A DNA stretch of 43,504 nucleotides, from contig CAMBZU010000022.1 in the NCBI GenBank assembly GCA_945872355.1, forward strand, positions 1 to 43,504. The letters are read 5' to 3'. The notes beneath the pieces were generated by a model. That model ran no database searches, was not told the DNA's origin, and saw only the letters and a list, made by a program, of their open reading frames with translations. This DNA comes from Chitinophaga pinensis (GTDB lineage: Bacteria > Bacteroidota > Bacteroidia > UBA4408). The position numbers were made by a program, and so were the translations under genes. Below are positions 1 through 8,032 of this stretch, piece after piece (the stretch's first letter is position 1; the number at the start of each line of letters is the position of its first letter).

Positions 1-1
1 T

Positions 2-1390
2 GCAAATTGTGGGAGCGACCTGGTTACTGATACACCTACCCAACAAACATCAAATTATGGATGTCCAACATTTCCAAAAGTTACATGCAGCAATGGACCT
101 AATGGTGATATGTTTATGAATTACATGGATTATGTTGATGATGCTTGCATGTATATGTTAACTACAGGTCAAAAGGCAAGAGCTCAAGCTTTATTCGCTG
201 TAGGTGGTGCCCGTGCAAGTTTGTTAACTAGCGGTGGTTGTGGAGCGGCTACACCAACATGTGGAACTCCTTTGAGCTTAACTGCTGGAAGTATTACAAA
301 TACAACTGCTACACTCTCTTGGGCTGCAGTGAGCGGGGCTACAAGTTATAATGTTCGTTACAAGCTAACCTCAGGAACCACATGGACTACAACAAGTTCA
401 ACTACAACTAGCATTGCTATTTCGGGCCTCACTTTAGGATCAGTATACGAATTTCAAGTGCAAGCGGTATGTAGTGTAATTGGTACTTATTCTTCATCTG
501 TTAATTTTACTACAACAGGTGGAACCGCAGGAATCAGCAATGCTGTTACAATAGGTACAGGTACATCAACCACCGGAAATATGCCTTATGGAACCTATTT
601 TATGGATCATAGAAGCCAAATTATAATTACAAGAGCTGAGCTTATAGCAGCTGGATATAACAGTGCAAATAATAAAATTAAAGATTTAGCATTTTTTACA
701 GGAACAGCAAGCACTCAAACAATGACAAGTTTTACTATTAAAATTTCTCATACAACATCTTCAAGTTTTAGCTCTACAAGTTTCCTTACAGGAAGTGGAA
801 CAGTTACTGTATTTAGTGGTAATGTAGCAGCCTTATCGAACCAATGGAACACACACACATTTAACACAGCGTTTACATACAACGGAGTTAATAATTTATT
901 AATTGATATTTGCTTTGATAACAGTTCTTATACCACTGATACGCCTGTTAGATTTACAACAACATCATCGAATACAGCATTGTACAAAAGACAAGATGTA
1001 GCTGCTGGAGGCATTTGTACCACAACAACTGGTACTCGATCTAAGTCTAGACCTAATGTTCGTTTAACATTTGGTAATACAGCTCGTTTTGCCCAAGAGC
1101 TAACATCAGAGGTAATGCCAGTTTTTGAAGTTTATCCAAACCCTGCTACAGCATTTTTAAATGTAAAATATGCCGTTAGTAATGATAATACACCTGTTAG
1201 AATTACAATTTTAAATATAACAGGTCAAGTGGTTGCTAATATTTCTAAAGGCACAATGCCACAAGGTGAATATCTTGAAACTATTGAGTTGAATAATGAT
1301 GCAGCTATTCAAATGCCTGCAGGTATTTATATTTGTACAATTGAGCAAGGTGATCAAATGCAATACAAAAAGTTTATTTTAAATAAATAA
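2..1390 (+). CDS. Secreted M43-family zinc metallopeptidase, C-terminal part, with T9SS sorting domain
   Basis: The gene enters from the left edge; the frame is open from base 2, giving 462 residues. The first part carries the end of a pappalysin/M43 catalytic domain: an [10 protein letters not shown] segment, paired cysteines, and the Met-turn [14 protein letters not shown] with the following TxGQ. The HExxH zinc motif must lie upstream, outside the window. A fibronectin type III domain follows ([20 protein letters not shown] to about VNFTTTGG). Next comes a roughly 180-residue beta-rich domain common in Bacteroidota exoproteins. The end is a T9SS type A sorting domain with FEVYPNPA, an NITGQVV segment and terminal KKFILNK. 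By inference it is exported through the type IX system and digests extracellular protein. The internal ATG at base 110 is not the start. A strong terminator follows the stop. Confidence 0.87.
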   Translation, partial: ANCGSDLVTDTPTQQTSNYGCPTFPKVTCSNGPNGDMFMNYMDYVDDACMYMLTTGQKARAQALFAVGGARASLLTSGGCGAATPTCGTPLSLTAGSITNTTATLSWAAVSGATSYNVRYKLTSGTTWTTTSSTTTSIAISGLTLGSVYEFQVQAVCSVIGTYSSSVNFTTTGGTAGISNAVTIGTGTSTTGNMPYGTYFMDHRSQIIITRAELIAAGYNSANNKIKDLAFFTGTASTQTMTSFTIKISHTTSSSFSSTSFLTGSGTVTVFSGNVAALSNQWNTHTFNTAFTYNGVNNLLIDICFDNSSYTTDTPVRFTTTSSNTALYKRQDVAAGGICTTTTGTRSKSRPNVRLTFGNTARFAQELTSEVMPVFEVYPNPATAFLNVKYAVSNDNTPVRITILNITGQVVANISKGTMPQGEYLETIELNNDAAIQMPAGIYICTIEQGDQMQYKKFILNK

Positions 1391-1410
1391 TTAATCATAA
1401 TTACGATTTT

Positions 1411-1442
1411 AAAAAAGCCGGACTATTTAGTTCGGCTTTTTT
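1411..1442 (+). terminator. Rho-independent terminator after the M43 peptidase
   Basis: A 13-bp stem (A-run plus GCCGGAC paired with GTTCGGC plus T-run, one G-T wobble) closes a 6-base loop TATTTA and ends in a run of six T. It lies 20 bases after the stop codon. The A-run on the other side would also let it work for transcripts arriving from the minus strand. Confidence 0.85.
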
Positions 1443-1475
1443 AATTTAACCTATTCTTAGTATTAAACAGCTGCC

Positions 1476-1578
1476 TAATAGCGATGTGAAATAAGTAATG
1501 GCCCAAATTTGTTTCGATCGGCATTTACCAATGTAAGATTAAAATTATTGGCATAATTTATAAATCACATTGGTATAA
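1476..1578. repeat. Modular MITE-like element, copy 1
   Basis: One end reads TAATAGCGAT and the other ATTGGTATAA (reverse complement TTATACCAAT), so the ends are inverted repeats of the pattern TWATACCRAT. The interior has two modules. The first (about 1481-1515) matches the reverse complement of the block ending at 33186 and 37310. The second (about 1518-1578) is an imperfect palindrome that recurs, reversed, at 19545-19590. No coding capacity is seen. Confidence 0.7.
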
Positions 1579-1596
1579 TAAGTTTGGGTTTAAATA

Positions 1597-1746
1597 ATAA
1601 AAGCAGCAATTAAAAAGATTCCACCTGAAAGACAGTATAAGAAACATAAATGTAATAGAAAAACAAGGCCACCGCAATAAGGATTGAAGCTATCCCGCCA
1701 TGCGGGAGCGGAAAGCCTGGCCGCACCAAAGGTGAGGATTGCCCAA
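1597..1746 (-). repeat. Hairpin repeat family A, copy 1
   Basis: About 135-150 bp nearly identical to 6811-6943. Read on the minus strand it starts GGGCAATCCTCACC, 18 bases after the paaC stop, and contains small hairpins (CACC-AAA-GGTG; TCCCGC-CAT-GCGGGA) separated by the conserved blocks GGCTTTCCGC and AGCTTCAATCC. It resembles hairpin-rich intergenic repeats remembered from other Bacteroidota genomes; that link was not checked. It could act as a 3' end or transcript-stabilising structure. Confidence 0.75.
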
Positions 1747-1764
1747 GTAGTTTTAATTATTTTT

Positions 1765-2523
1765 TTACCAAATTGCCCCTGGATGTGCTCTTTGCAGGTA
1801 TTGCATTTCGCACAGCAAATGGCCTAAATGCTCGGTGTGATTGCCTTTATAGCCGCCTTTGTACATGTGTTGATTGTGAATGACTGATAAATTTGCTGCG
1901 TTTAATATTTCGTTAACACTCAATAACCATGAGGTATGCAAGCTATTTAAATCAACTGCTATGCCTAATGAAATTAAAGCTTGGTCTGTGTCATTCATTT
2001 CAAACAAATCGGCTGTGTAGGGCCAAATTTCGTTCAGTGCAAATTGACTCCGATGTTGGCTCTCTTCGGTGCCATTGCCAAAGCGGATGATACATTCGCT
2101 GCTGTGACGGAAATGGTATTTTATTTCTTTAATGCCTTTTGTTGCAAGGGCGGCCAAGCGTTCATCCTGACTATGGGTTAACGCTCCTAACAATAGTTTT
2201 GCAAAAGCACTGTACAAAAATATTTTCATCATGCTTTGGGCAAAGTCGCCATTGGGTTGTTCCAGCAATAGGCAATTGAAGTACTGTCGCTCGCTGCGTG
2301 TAAAAGCAATTTCATCGCCACTGCGATTTTTTCCTTCCAATTCAGCGGCATAATTGTAATGGAATTCGGCTTGCCCCAGATAATCTAGAGCAAAATTTGT
2401 CATTGCTAAATCTTCTTCTAAAATAGGCCCATTGCTGCACCATTCAGCCAGGCGCTGTCCGGCAATGAGGTTATTGTCGGCAAGGCGCAAACAATAGTTA
2501 TATAAAGCTTTTTTTGTATTCAT
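1765..2523 (-). CDS. paaC: 1,2-phenylacetyl-CoA epoxidase subunit PaaC
   Basis: A 252-residue structural subunit of the phenylacetyl-CoA epoxidase (PaaABCE). It has the ferritin-like all-helical fold of PaaA but lacks a full set of diiron ligands, and it forms the heterodimer core with PaaA. Recognised from the N-terminal LADNNLIAGQRLAEWCSNGP, the DYLGQAEFHYNYAAEL helix and the C-terminal EMQYLQRAHPGAIW, which is diagnostic of PaaC. Length is normal for the family. It is the last gene of the minus-strand run, 12 bases after paaB. The usual downstream paaD and paaE do not follow: repeats and a convergent gene come next. Confidence 0.93.
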   Translation of the reverse strand: MNTKKALYNYCLRLADNNLIAGQRLAEWCSNGPILEEDLAMTNFALDYLGQAEFHYNYAAELEGKNRSGDEIAFTRSERQYFNCLLLEQPNGDFAQSMMKIFLYSAFAKLLLGALTHSQDERLAALATKGIKEIKYHFRHSSECIIRFGNGTEESQHRSQFALNEIWPYTADLFEMNDTDQALISLGIAVDLNSLHTSWLLSVNEILNAANLSVIHNQHMYKGGYKGNHTEHLGHLLCEMQYLQRAHPGAIW

Positions 2524-2535
2524 TTTGTTTAAATA

Positions 2536-2829
2536 TTACATGTTTTTAACGCCATCCGGAACTTTGTAAAAGCTAGGATGACGGTATACTTTATCATCGG
2601 CAGGGTCAAAAAATTCTGCTTCATCTTCGGTTTTGCTAGCTGCTATTTGATCAGATAAAACCACCCAAATGTTACGTCCTTCGCCTCTTCTTGTGTAAAT
2701 GTCGCGTGCGTTTTCAAGCGCCATATTTTTGTCGGATGCATGAATGCTGCCTGCGTGTTTGTGTGGAGTGCCACTTTTACTTTGTATAAATACTTCCCAT
2801 AGTGGAAGTTGATTATCTGTTGTGCTCAT
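2536..2829 (-). CDS. paaB: 1,2-phenylacetyl-CoA epoxidase subunit PaaB
   Basis: A 97-residue small subunit of phenylacetyl-CoA epoxidase. PLWEVFIQSKSGTPHKHAGS near the N-terminus, NARDIYTRRGEG in the middle and the C-terminal RHPSFYKVPDGVKNM are typical of PaaB. The protein is thought to bridge PaaAC units. It lies 10 bases after paaA and 12 before paaC, so the three are surely cotranscribed. Confidence 0.94.
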   Translation of the reverse strand: MSTTDNQLPLWEVFIQSKSGTPHKHAGSIHASDKNMALENARDIYTRRGEGRNIWVVLSDQIAASKTEDEAEFFDPADDKVYRHPSFYKVPDGVKNM

Positions 2830-2839
2830 GGTTTAATTA

Positions 2840-3793
2840 TTAATTGGTGAATAATGTTGCCTTATTTTTTTGTTGATTTTTAGAAAAGGCCAGAGCTGCT
2901 TCGCGCACCCATTTGCCTTGCTTGTGTACTTTGATGTGATGCGATAAACGTTTGTGATTGCAAGGCCCATTTCCACTGATCACTTGTTTAAATTCTTCCC
3001 AATCAATAGGACTTATTTCATATTGTTGGGTACTTTCGTTAAACTTCATATTTTTATCAGGCACTGTAAGGCCTATGAAATGCGCCTGATCAACTGTTTT
3101 GTCGATAAAGCGTTGACGCAACACATCGTTGCTTTCGCGTTTTATTTTCCATTGCATAGATTGTTTGGTGTGTGCCGATTCGTTATCGGGTGGTCCGAAC
3201 ATCATCAGAGAAGGCCACCACCAGCGGTTCATGGCATCTTGCGCCATTTCTTTTTGCTCTGCGGTTCCATTCATCATGGTCGTCATAATTTCATAGCCCT
3301 GGCGTTGATGAAATGATTCTTCTTTACAAATACGCACCATGGCTCTTGAGTAAGGACCATAGGAAGTTCTTTGCAAAGAAATTTGATTAACAATAGCTGC
3401 GCCATCAACTAACCAACCAATAGCTCCTATATCGGCCCAAGTGAGCGCAGGATAATTAAAAATACTGGAGTACTTTGCTTTGCCACTGTGCAGTTGTTCA
3501 ATCATTTCATCGCGGCTGATGCCAAGGGTTTCGGCAGCACTATAAAGATAAAGGCCATGCCCACCTTCGTCTTGAATTTTGGCCAGCAATATTTTTTTTG
3601 CGCGCAGGGAAGGAGCACGCAATACCCAATTTCCTTCGGGCTGCATGCCAATTACTTCGGAGTGTGCATGTTGTGAAAGTTGGCGTATCATTGTTTTGCG
3701 ATACTCATCGGGCATCCAATCTTTAGGCTCTATTTTTACTTCACTTTCAATGCAGGCATTAAAGTGATTTAATCTTTCTTCAGGTGTTTTCAT
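2840..3793 (-). CDS. paaA: 1,2-phenylacetyl-CoA epoxidase catalytic subunit PaaA
   Basis: A 317-residue catalytic diiron subunit that epoxidises the ring of phenylacetyl-CoA with O2. The ligand pairs are visible: DEGGH (E76, H79) and KEESFH (E159, H162), with E46 as a likely further ligand. [19 protein letters not shown] is strongly conserved in PaaA. Length is normal. It starts 98 bases after hppD on the same strand; whether it shares that transcript or has its own promoter cannot be decided. The reductase PaaE and maturation factor PaaD needed for activity are not in the window. Confidence 0.95.
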   Translation of the reverse strand: MKTPEERLNHFNACIESEVKIEPKDWMPDEYRKTMIRQLSQHAHSEVIGMQPEGNWVLRAPSLRAKKILLAKIQDEGGHGLYLYSAAETLGISRDEMIEQLHSGKAKYSSIFNYPALTWADIGAIGWLVDGAAIVNQISLQRTSYGPYSRAMVRICKEESFHQRQGYEIMTTMMNGTAEQKEMAQDAMNRWWWPSLMMFGPPDNESAHTKQSMQWKIKRESNDVLRQRFIDKTVDQAHFIGLTVPDKNMKFNESTQQYEISPIDWEEFKQVISGNGPCNHKRLSHHIKVHKQGKWVREAALAFSKNQQKNKATLFTN

Positions 3794-3891
3794 TTTGGTG
3801 TTTATTATGTTTACTTAGGGCTTTAAAAGGAGGTTTTAATTGCTTAAAGAAATTGAAGAAAAATGAAATTGATTTTTCTAACTGATTAAAT

Positions 3892-5046
3892 TTATAAGGT
3901 CCCTCTTCTGGCCTGCTCAGCTTCAATAGATTCAAATAAAGCTTGGAAGTTTCCTTTGCCGAATGATTTAGCGCCTTTGCGTTGAATGATTTCAAAGAAA
4001 AGTGTTGGACGGTCTTCAACAGGTTTTGTAAATATTTGCAGGAGATAACCTTCTTCATCTCTATCGACCATGATGCCCCATTTTTTGAGCACTTCTAAAT
4101 CTTCTTTGATGTTTCCTACACGTGCACCAACAGTATCATAATATGAACCTGGAACGTAAAGAAAATCAACACCTCTTTTTTTCATTTCTGAAACTGTAAA
4201 CACAATATCATCGGTAGCAACGGCAATATGCTGGCAACCTGCACCTTTATAAAAATCAAGGTATTCTTCTACTTGTGATTTCTTTTTACCAATAGCTGGT
4301 TCGTTTATCGGGAACTTGATATAACCATTTCCGTTGGTCATCACTTTACTCATCAAAGCTGTATATTCTGTAGAGATATCTTTATCATCGAAGGTTACTA
4401 AATTAGCAAAGCCCATCACATCAGCATAAAAACTAGCCCATTTATTCATCGCACCTAATTCAACATTGCCCACCATATGGTCAACATATTTTAAGCCACA
4501 AGTGCCCGGATTATATCCTGTATCAAGCTTTTGATAACCTGGTATAAAAACGCCATTGTAGTTTTTTCTTTCTATAAAATGATGCACTGTATCGCCATAG
4601 GTGTGAATACCGCTCATCACAATAGTACCATTTTCATCTTTCAATTCTTTTGGCTGCATAAATGGTTTGGCGCCTCTTTTAACGGTTTGTTCAAAAGCAT
4701 CGCGCGCATCATTCACCCATAAGGCAATTACTTTTACCCCATCGCCATGTTTTCTGAGGTGGTCTGCCATTTCACTCTCTGGATTAAAAGGTGTGGTAAG
4801 TACCAATCTGATTTTTCCTTGTTGCAATACGTAAGATGTACAATCTCTGGAACCTGTTTCTAATCCAGCGTAAGCTAAATCACTAAAGCCAAGAGCTGTT
4901 TTATAAAAATGTGCTGCTTGTTTGGCATTGCCTACATATAGCTCTACATAATCAGTACCTAAAATGGGTAAAAAGTCATCGGCAGCGTTGAATAATTTTT
5001 GAGTTTCGGAGTAGTTGAAATTCTCAACATTAACTAAGTCTTTCAT
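3892..5046 (-). CDS. hppD: 4-hydroxyphenylpyruvate dioxygenase
   Basis: A 384-residue Fe(II) dioxygenase converting 4-hydroxyphenylpyruvate to homogentisate in tyrosine breakdown. It has two vicinal-oxygen-chelate domains. The N-terminal domain starts around TDYVELYVGNAKQAAHFYKT. The C-terminal catalytic domain has iron ligands H190 (KYVDHMV), H273 (GCQHIAV) and E352 (LFFEIIQRKGA). The tail ends AEQARRGTL as usual. It lies 34 bases downstream of hmgA, which uses its product, so the two form an operon. A 92-codon reading frame at 3780-4058 overlapping its 3' end is out of frame and not a gene. Confidence 0.96.
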   Translation of the reverse strand: MKDLVNVENFNYSETQKLFNAADDFLPILGTDYVELYVGNAKQAAHFYKTALGFSDLAYAGLETGSRDCTSYVLQQGKIRLVLTTPFNPESEMADHLRKHGDGVKVIALWVNDARDAFEQTVKRGAKPFMQPKELKDENGTIVMSGIHTYGDTVHHFIERKNYNGVFIPGYQKLDTGYNPGTCGLKYVDHMVGNVELGAMNKWASFYADVMGFANLVTFDDKDISTEYTALMSKVMTNGNGYIKFPINEPAIGKKKSQVEEYLDFYKGAGCQHIAVATDDIVFTVSEMKKRGVDFLYVPGSYYDTVGARVGNIKEDLEVLKKWGIMVDRDEEGYLLQIFTKPVEDRPTLFFEIIQRKGAKSFGKGNFQALFESIEAEQARRGTL

Positions 5047-5080
5047 TGTTTTTTATTTTTATGATTTAATTTAAATAGGC

Positions 5081-6235
5081 TTATTCAAGCCATGATTTAT
5101 AATAGTCTTTTACTTCAATATTTAAAGCTTCTTCGGTTACCATTACTGGATTAAAAGGATCAATCATTACTGCTAATTCCTTTGTTTCTTTTTGCCCAAT
5201 ACTTCTTTCAATAGCACCTGGATGTGGGCCGTGTGGAATACCTGCAGGATGTAAGGTAATTTGTCCGGATTGAATGTTGTTGCGGCTCATAAAATCACCA
5301 TCTACATAATACAACAACTCATCACTATCGATATTACTATGATGATAAGGTGCAGGAATAGCATCGGGATGATAATCATACATGCGCGGCACAAAAGAAC
5401 AAATCACAAAATTTCTACATTCAAAAGTTTGATGAATAGGAGGGGGCATGTGAATGCGCCCTGTGATAGGCTCAAAGTTAAAAATAGAAAATGTGTATGG
5501 ATAATGATAGCCATCCCAACCAACGACATCAAAAGGATGATTGTCGTAAACGTATGGAAAAATAAAGCCTTTCTTTTTGATATTGATATCGAATTCACCT
5601 TTTAAATCGTAAGTTTTAAGGTTAGTTGGTTTGATGATATCGCGTTCGCAGAAGGGAGAATGTTCTAGCAATTGACCAAATTCATTGCGATATCTTTTAG
5701 GTGTATAAATAGGTTCAAAAGATTCAATTAAAAGCAATAAATTTTCACTTGTTTTGAATTCAATTTTATAAACGGTGCCTCTTGGGATCATAATGTAATC
5801 GCCATATTTAAAGAAGAGCTCACCATACATTGTTTCTAAACGACCTTCCCCTTTGTGCACAAAAATGAGCTCATCGGCATCGGCATTTTTAAAGAAGTAA
5901 TCGGGCGAGTATTGCGGTGCTGCCAAACCTATTTGCATAAAACTATTTACAAATAATATTTTACGACTTTTGATGTAATCGGCTTCAGGCTTAATGTTGA
6001 AGCCTTTAAAGCTCATTGCATCTAAACCATTTTCAACAGCAATTTTTGGTGCTATGGCGTATGCTTTGTTTTTTTGCTTTACACGTGTTGGTGGATAAAG
6101 ATGATAAACCAACGACGACATGCCGCCAAAACCTTGGGTGCCTACAAGTTCTTCTTGCAATAGATCTCCGTTTGTATGGCGCACAACTACGTGTCTTTTT
6201 GGTGGAACAGTTCCTTGTGAATGATAGATAGGCAT
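5081..6235 (-). CDS. hmgA: Homogentisate 1,2-dioxygenase
   Basis: A 384-residue cupin-fold Fe(II) ring-cleavage dioxygenase that opens homogentisate to maleylacetoacetate. Seen: ADADELIFVHKGEGRLE in the N-terminal cupin, GWDGYHYPYTFSIFNFEP, and the metal-site region PYHHSNIDSDELLYYVDGDF followed by LHPAGIPHGPHPG. It is shorter than the human enzyme and matches the compact bacterial type. It is the first gene of the hmgA-hppD(-paaABC) run; two palindromes lie 47-82 bases upstream. Maleylacetoacetate isomerase and fumarylacetoacetase are not in the window. Confidence 0.95.
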   Translation of the reverse strand: MPIYHSQGTVPPKRHVVVRHTNGDLLQEELVGTQGFGGMSSLVYHLYPPTRVKQKNKAYAIAPKIAVENGLDAMSFKGFNIKPEADYIKSRKILFVNSFMQIGLAAPQYSPDYFFKNADADELIFVHKGEGRLETMYGELFFKYGDYIMIPRGTVYKIEFKTSENLLLLIESFEPIYTPKRYRNEFGQLLEHSPFCERDIIKPTNLKTYDLKGEFDINIKKKGFIFPYVYDNHPFDVVGWDGYHYPYTFSIFNFEPITGRIHMPPPIHQTFECRNFVICSFVPRMYDYHPDAIPAPYHHSNIDSDELLYYVDGDFMSRNNIQSGQITLHPAGIPHGPHPGAIERSIGQKETKELAVMIDPFNPVMVTEEALNIEVKDYYKSWLE

Positions 6236-6281
6236 AATATTAATTTTTCCTCAAAATTCAGTGATCTGTCAAAATCAAAAC

Positions 6282-6317
6282 ATGATATTTATCATTTCTA
6301 AAAATGACTTTTATCAT
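6282..6317 (-). promoter_or_regulatory. Twin palindromic operator candidate upstream of hmgA
   Basis: Two 14-bp inverted repeats, ATGATATTTATCAT (6282-6295, perfect 6-bp arms) and ATGACTTTTATCAT (6304-6317, one mismatch per arm), have centres exactly 22 bp apart, two helical turns. They lie 47-82 bases before the hmgA start, where a regulator would bind. No regulator gene is adjacent, and no clear TAnnTTTG box is seen here. Function is inferred from geometry only. Confidence 0.5.
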
Positions 6318-6488
6318 TCAAAGTGAAGCGGGTTTTGAGATGGATATTTAGATTTAAAAATAGCTATAAGGCCTGTATTAAAAAGCTTTTTAAAGGTTTT
6401 GATGGTATGCAATAAGAAACATATTTTCTAATTTAAAATGGGTTTAAATTGAGGTGGGAAATTTGATGTTTTTTATGGGAAATCGATT

Positions 6489-6662
6489 TTATACCGATTA
6501 CACTTTCAATTTAGTGCAATTGCGGCCAAGCCTTATTGTACTAGTACCGATAATACAAAATAAATAGTCCAATTTTATTGAACTATATTTTGTTATGTCG
6601 GCATTAACCATTGTAAATTTATTAAACAGCTTTGGGCTATTTAATAAATACAATTGGTATAA
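6489..6662 (-). repeat. Modular MITE-like element, copy 2 (longest)
   Basis: 174 bp between TTATACCGAT and ATTGGTATAA. Read on the minus strand it has three modules: a palindrome around TTTATTAAATAGCCCAAAGC, a palindrome around GTTCAATAAAATTGGACTAT, and a third block ending AAAGTGTAATCGGTAT. The same order recurs at 18187-18332 with the first module halved. No ORF of note. Confidence 0.75.
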
Positions 6663-6670
6663 TTTCAAGT

Positions 6671-6735
6671 TGTATCGGCATTAACCATTGCATATTTATT
6701 TTTTTTTGGCCTAAAAAATAAATGCAATTGTATAA
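6671..6735 (-). repeat. Modular MITE-like element, copy 3 (short)
   Basis: About 65 bp adjoining copy 2, from TGTATCGGCATTAACCATTG to AATGCAATTGTATAAT. It is a single palindrome whose arms (CATATTTATT and AATAAATGCA) repeat the ends of the first module of copy 2 with a different loop. Confidence 0.6.
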
Positions 6736-6810
6736 TTGAAAATCAACAGGGAGTATCTTAATAATGCAAAAATAGCAGTATCAAATTTTAAACTATGAAA
6801 GCAACCACAT

Positions 6811-6943
6811 AAAAAGATTCCACCTCTATGAGAGTGTAAGAAATATAAATTTAATAGAAAAACAAGGCCCGCAATAAGGATTGAAGCTATCCCGCCATTC
6901 GGGAGCGGAAAGCCTGGCCGCACCAAAGGTGAGGATTGCCCAA
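6811..6943 (-). repeat. Hairpin repeat family A, copy 2
   Basis: Nearly identical to the copy at 1597-1746 over the GATTCCACCT to GATTGCCCAA stretch; it differs mainly in an 8-base segment after CCACCT, a 2-base deletion and one hairpin-loop base. On the minus strand it starts 4 bases after the alkB stop codon, the same orientation relative to the upstream gene as copy 1 has to paaC. Confidence 0.78.
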
Positions 6944-6947
6944 AAAA

Positions 6948-7550
6948 TTAAACCTTCATTTTTCTAAAAGTTAAATTAATACGTGCTGCTTCCACTTTAG
7001 CCATGGCTGGTAATTGATGTTGCCAATGTTGTTGGATAGTGCCTTGCATGAGCAATAAACTGCCATGCGCCAAGTTTAGGCTGATGGTTGTTTTGCTTTT
7101 ATTATGCCTAAATATAAATTTTCTTTCGGCTCCAAAGCTCATAGAGGCTATGCAAGCTTTGTCTTCGAGCTCGCTTTCATTGTCGCTGTGCCAGCCCATA
7201 CTTTCCTTACCATGATGGTATAAATTGAGCAAACAGGTATTAAAATTTTGTTCACTTTTTTCTTCCACGATTTGCTTTAGCTCCAGCAATTCGGGTGTCC
7301 AAATAAGCGCGTGCTTGGTTTGTTTTGAATAGGTGTATGTAAAAGCCTGATTAGCATACAAAGCAACTTTTCTGTTGGTAACAATTTTTTTTCCAAACAT
7401 TATTACTTCATCATTTTTCCAGTCGATTTTTTGGGTGAGTAATTGCTGCCAATGGTTTGCATCTGCGCTAGAGAATATAGGTCCAAAATAGTATAGCTCA
7501 CCATCAAAGGGCAATAGATTTTGTGTTGGATCAGCTGGAAATAAGGACAT
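6948..7550 (-). CDS. alkB: AlkB-family 2-oxoglutarate/Fe(II) dioxygenase
   Basis: A 200-residue member of the AlkB group, which removes alkyl groups from nucleic acid bases by oxidation. Metal ligands H121 and D123 (GWHSDNESE) and H178 (QHWQHQLP), and the 2-oxoglutarate-binding RINLTFR (R190, R196), are all present. The N-terminus LLPFDGELYYFGPIF fits the usual family start, so the ATG at 7550 is right. That ATG directly abuts the 406-bp heptanucleotide array, leaving no ordinary Shine-Dalgarno sequence. Whether the substrate is DNA, RNA or something else cannot be told. Confidence 0.92.
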   Translation of the reverse strand: MSLFPADPTQNLLPFDGELYYFGPIFSSADANHWQQLLTQKIDWKNDEVIMFGKKIVTNRKVALYANQAFTYTYSKQTKHALIWTPELLELKQIVEEKSEQNFNTCLLNLYHHGKESMGWHSDNESELEDKACIASMSFGAERKFIFRHNKSKTTISLNLAHGSLLLMQGTIQQHWQHQLPAMAKVEAARINLTFRKMKV

Positions 7551-7956
7551 GAATTATGAATTGTGAATTATGAATTGTGAATTTTGAATTGTGAATTATG
7601 AATTTTGAATTGTGAATTATGAATTATGAGTTGTGAATTATGAATTGTGAATTATGGATTTTGAATTATGAATTGTGAATTTTGAATTTTGAATTATGAA
7701 TTTTGAATTATGGATTTTGAATTATGAATTGTGAATTATGAATTATGAGTTTTGAATTGTGAATTATGAATTTTGAGTTGTGAATTATGAGTTGTGAATT
7801 ATGAGTTTTGAATTATGAATTTTGAGTTGTGAATTATGAATTATGAATTATGAATTGTGAATTTTGAGTTGTGAGTTGTGAATTATGAATTATGAGTTGT
7901 GAATTATGAATTGTGAATTATGAATTGTGAATTTTGAGTTGTCAATTATGAATTGT
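7551..7956. repeat. Heptanucleotide tandem array, 58 units
   Basis: 406 bp made of exactly 58 consecutive 7-mers with no insertion or deletion. The unit is GAATTNT, where N is A, G or T and never C. Variants are GAGTTNT and two GGATTTT; one unit near the end begins with C. On the minus strand the units read ATAATTC, ACAATTC and AAAATTC and run straight into the alkB start codon. Every frame holds stops, so it is not coding. It fills the whole 5' region of alkB and leaves 76 bases to the ctlX stop. Confidence 0.97.
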
Positions 7957-8032
7957 TTTTGAATTATTGATAAATGCAAACCAACTTTTTTTCATCCGTT
8001 TTGTAACATTATAAAAGGCCATTTTTAATTGC

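Noticed and set aside
3780-4058. 92-codon minus-strand reading frame overlapping hppD and paaA ends
   Set aside because: It lies in another frame over the conserved 3' end of hppD and has no family features; it is a shadow.
6711-6926. 71-codon minus-strand frame across repeat family A
   Set aside because: It consists of the hairpin repeat and palindrome sequence; the equivalent frame is not kept in the other copy at 1597-1746.
7551-7956. CRISPR-like or coding interpretation of the heptamer array
   Set aside because: There are no spacers, the unit is only 7 bp, and all frames contain stops.
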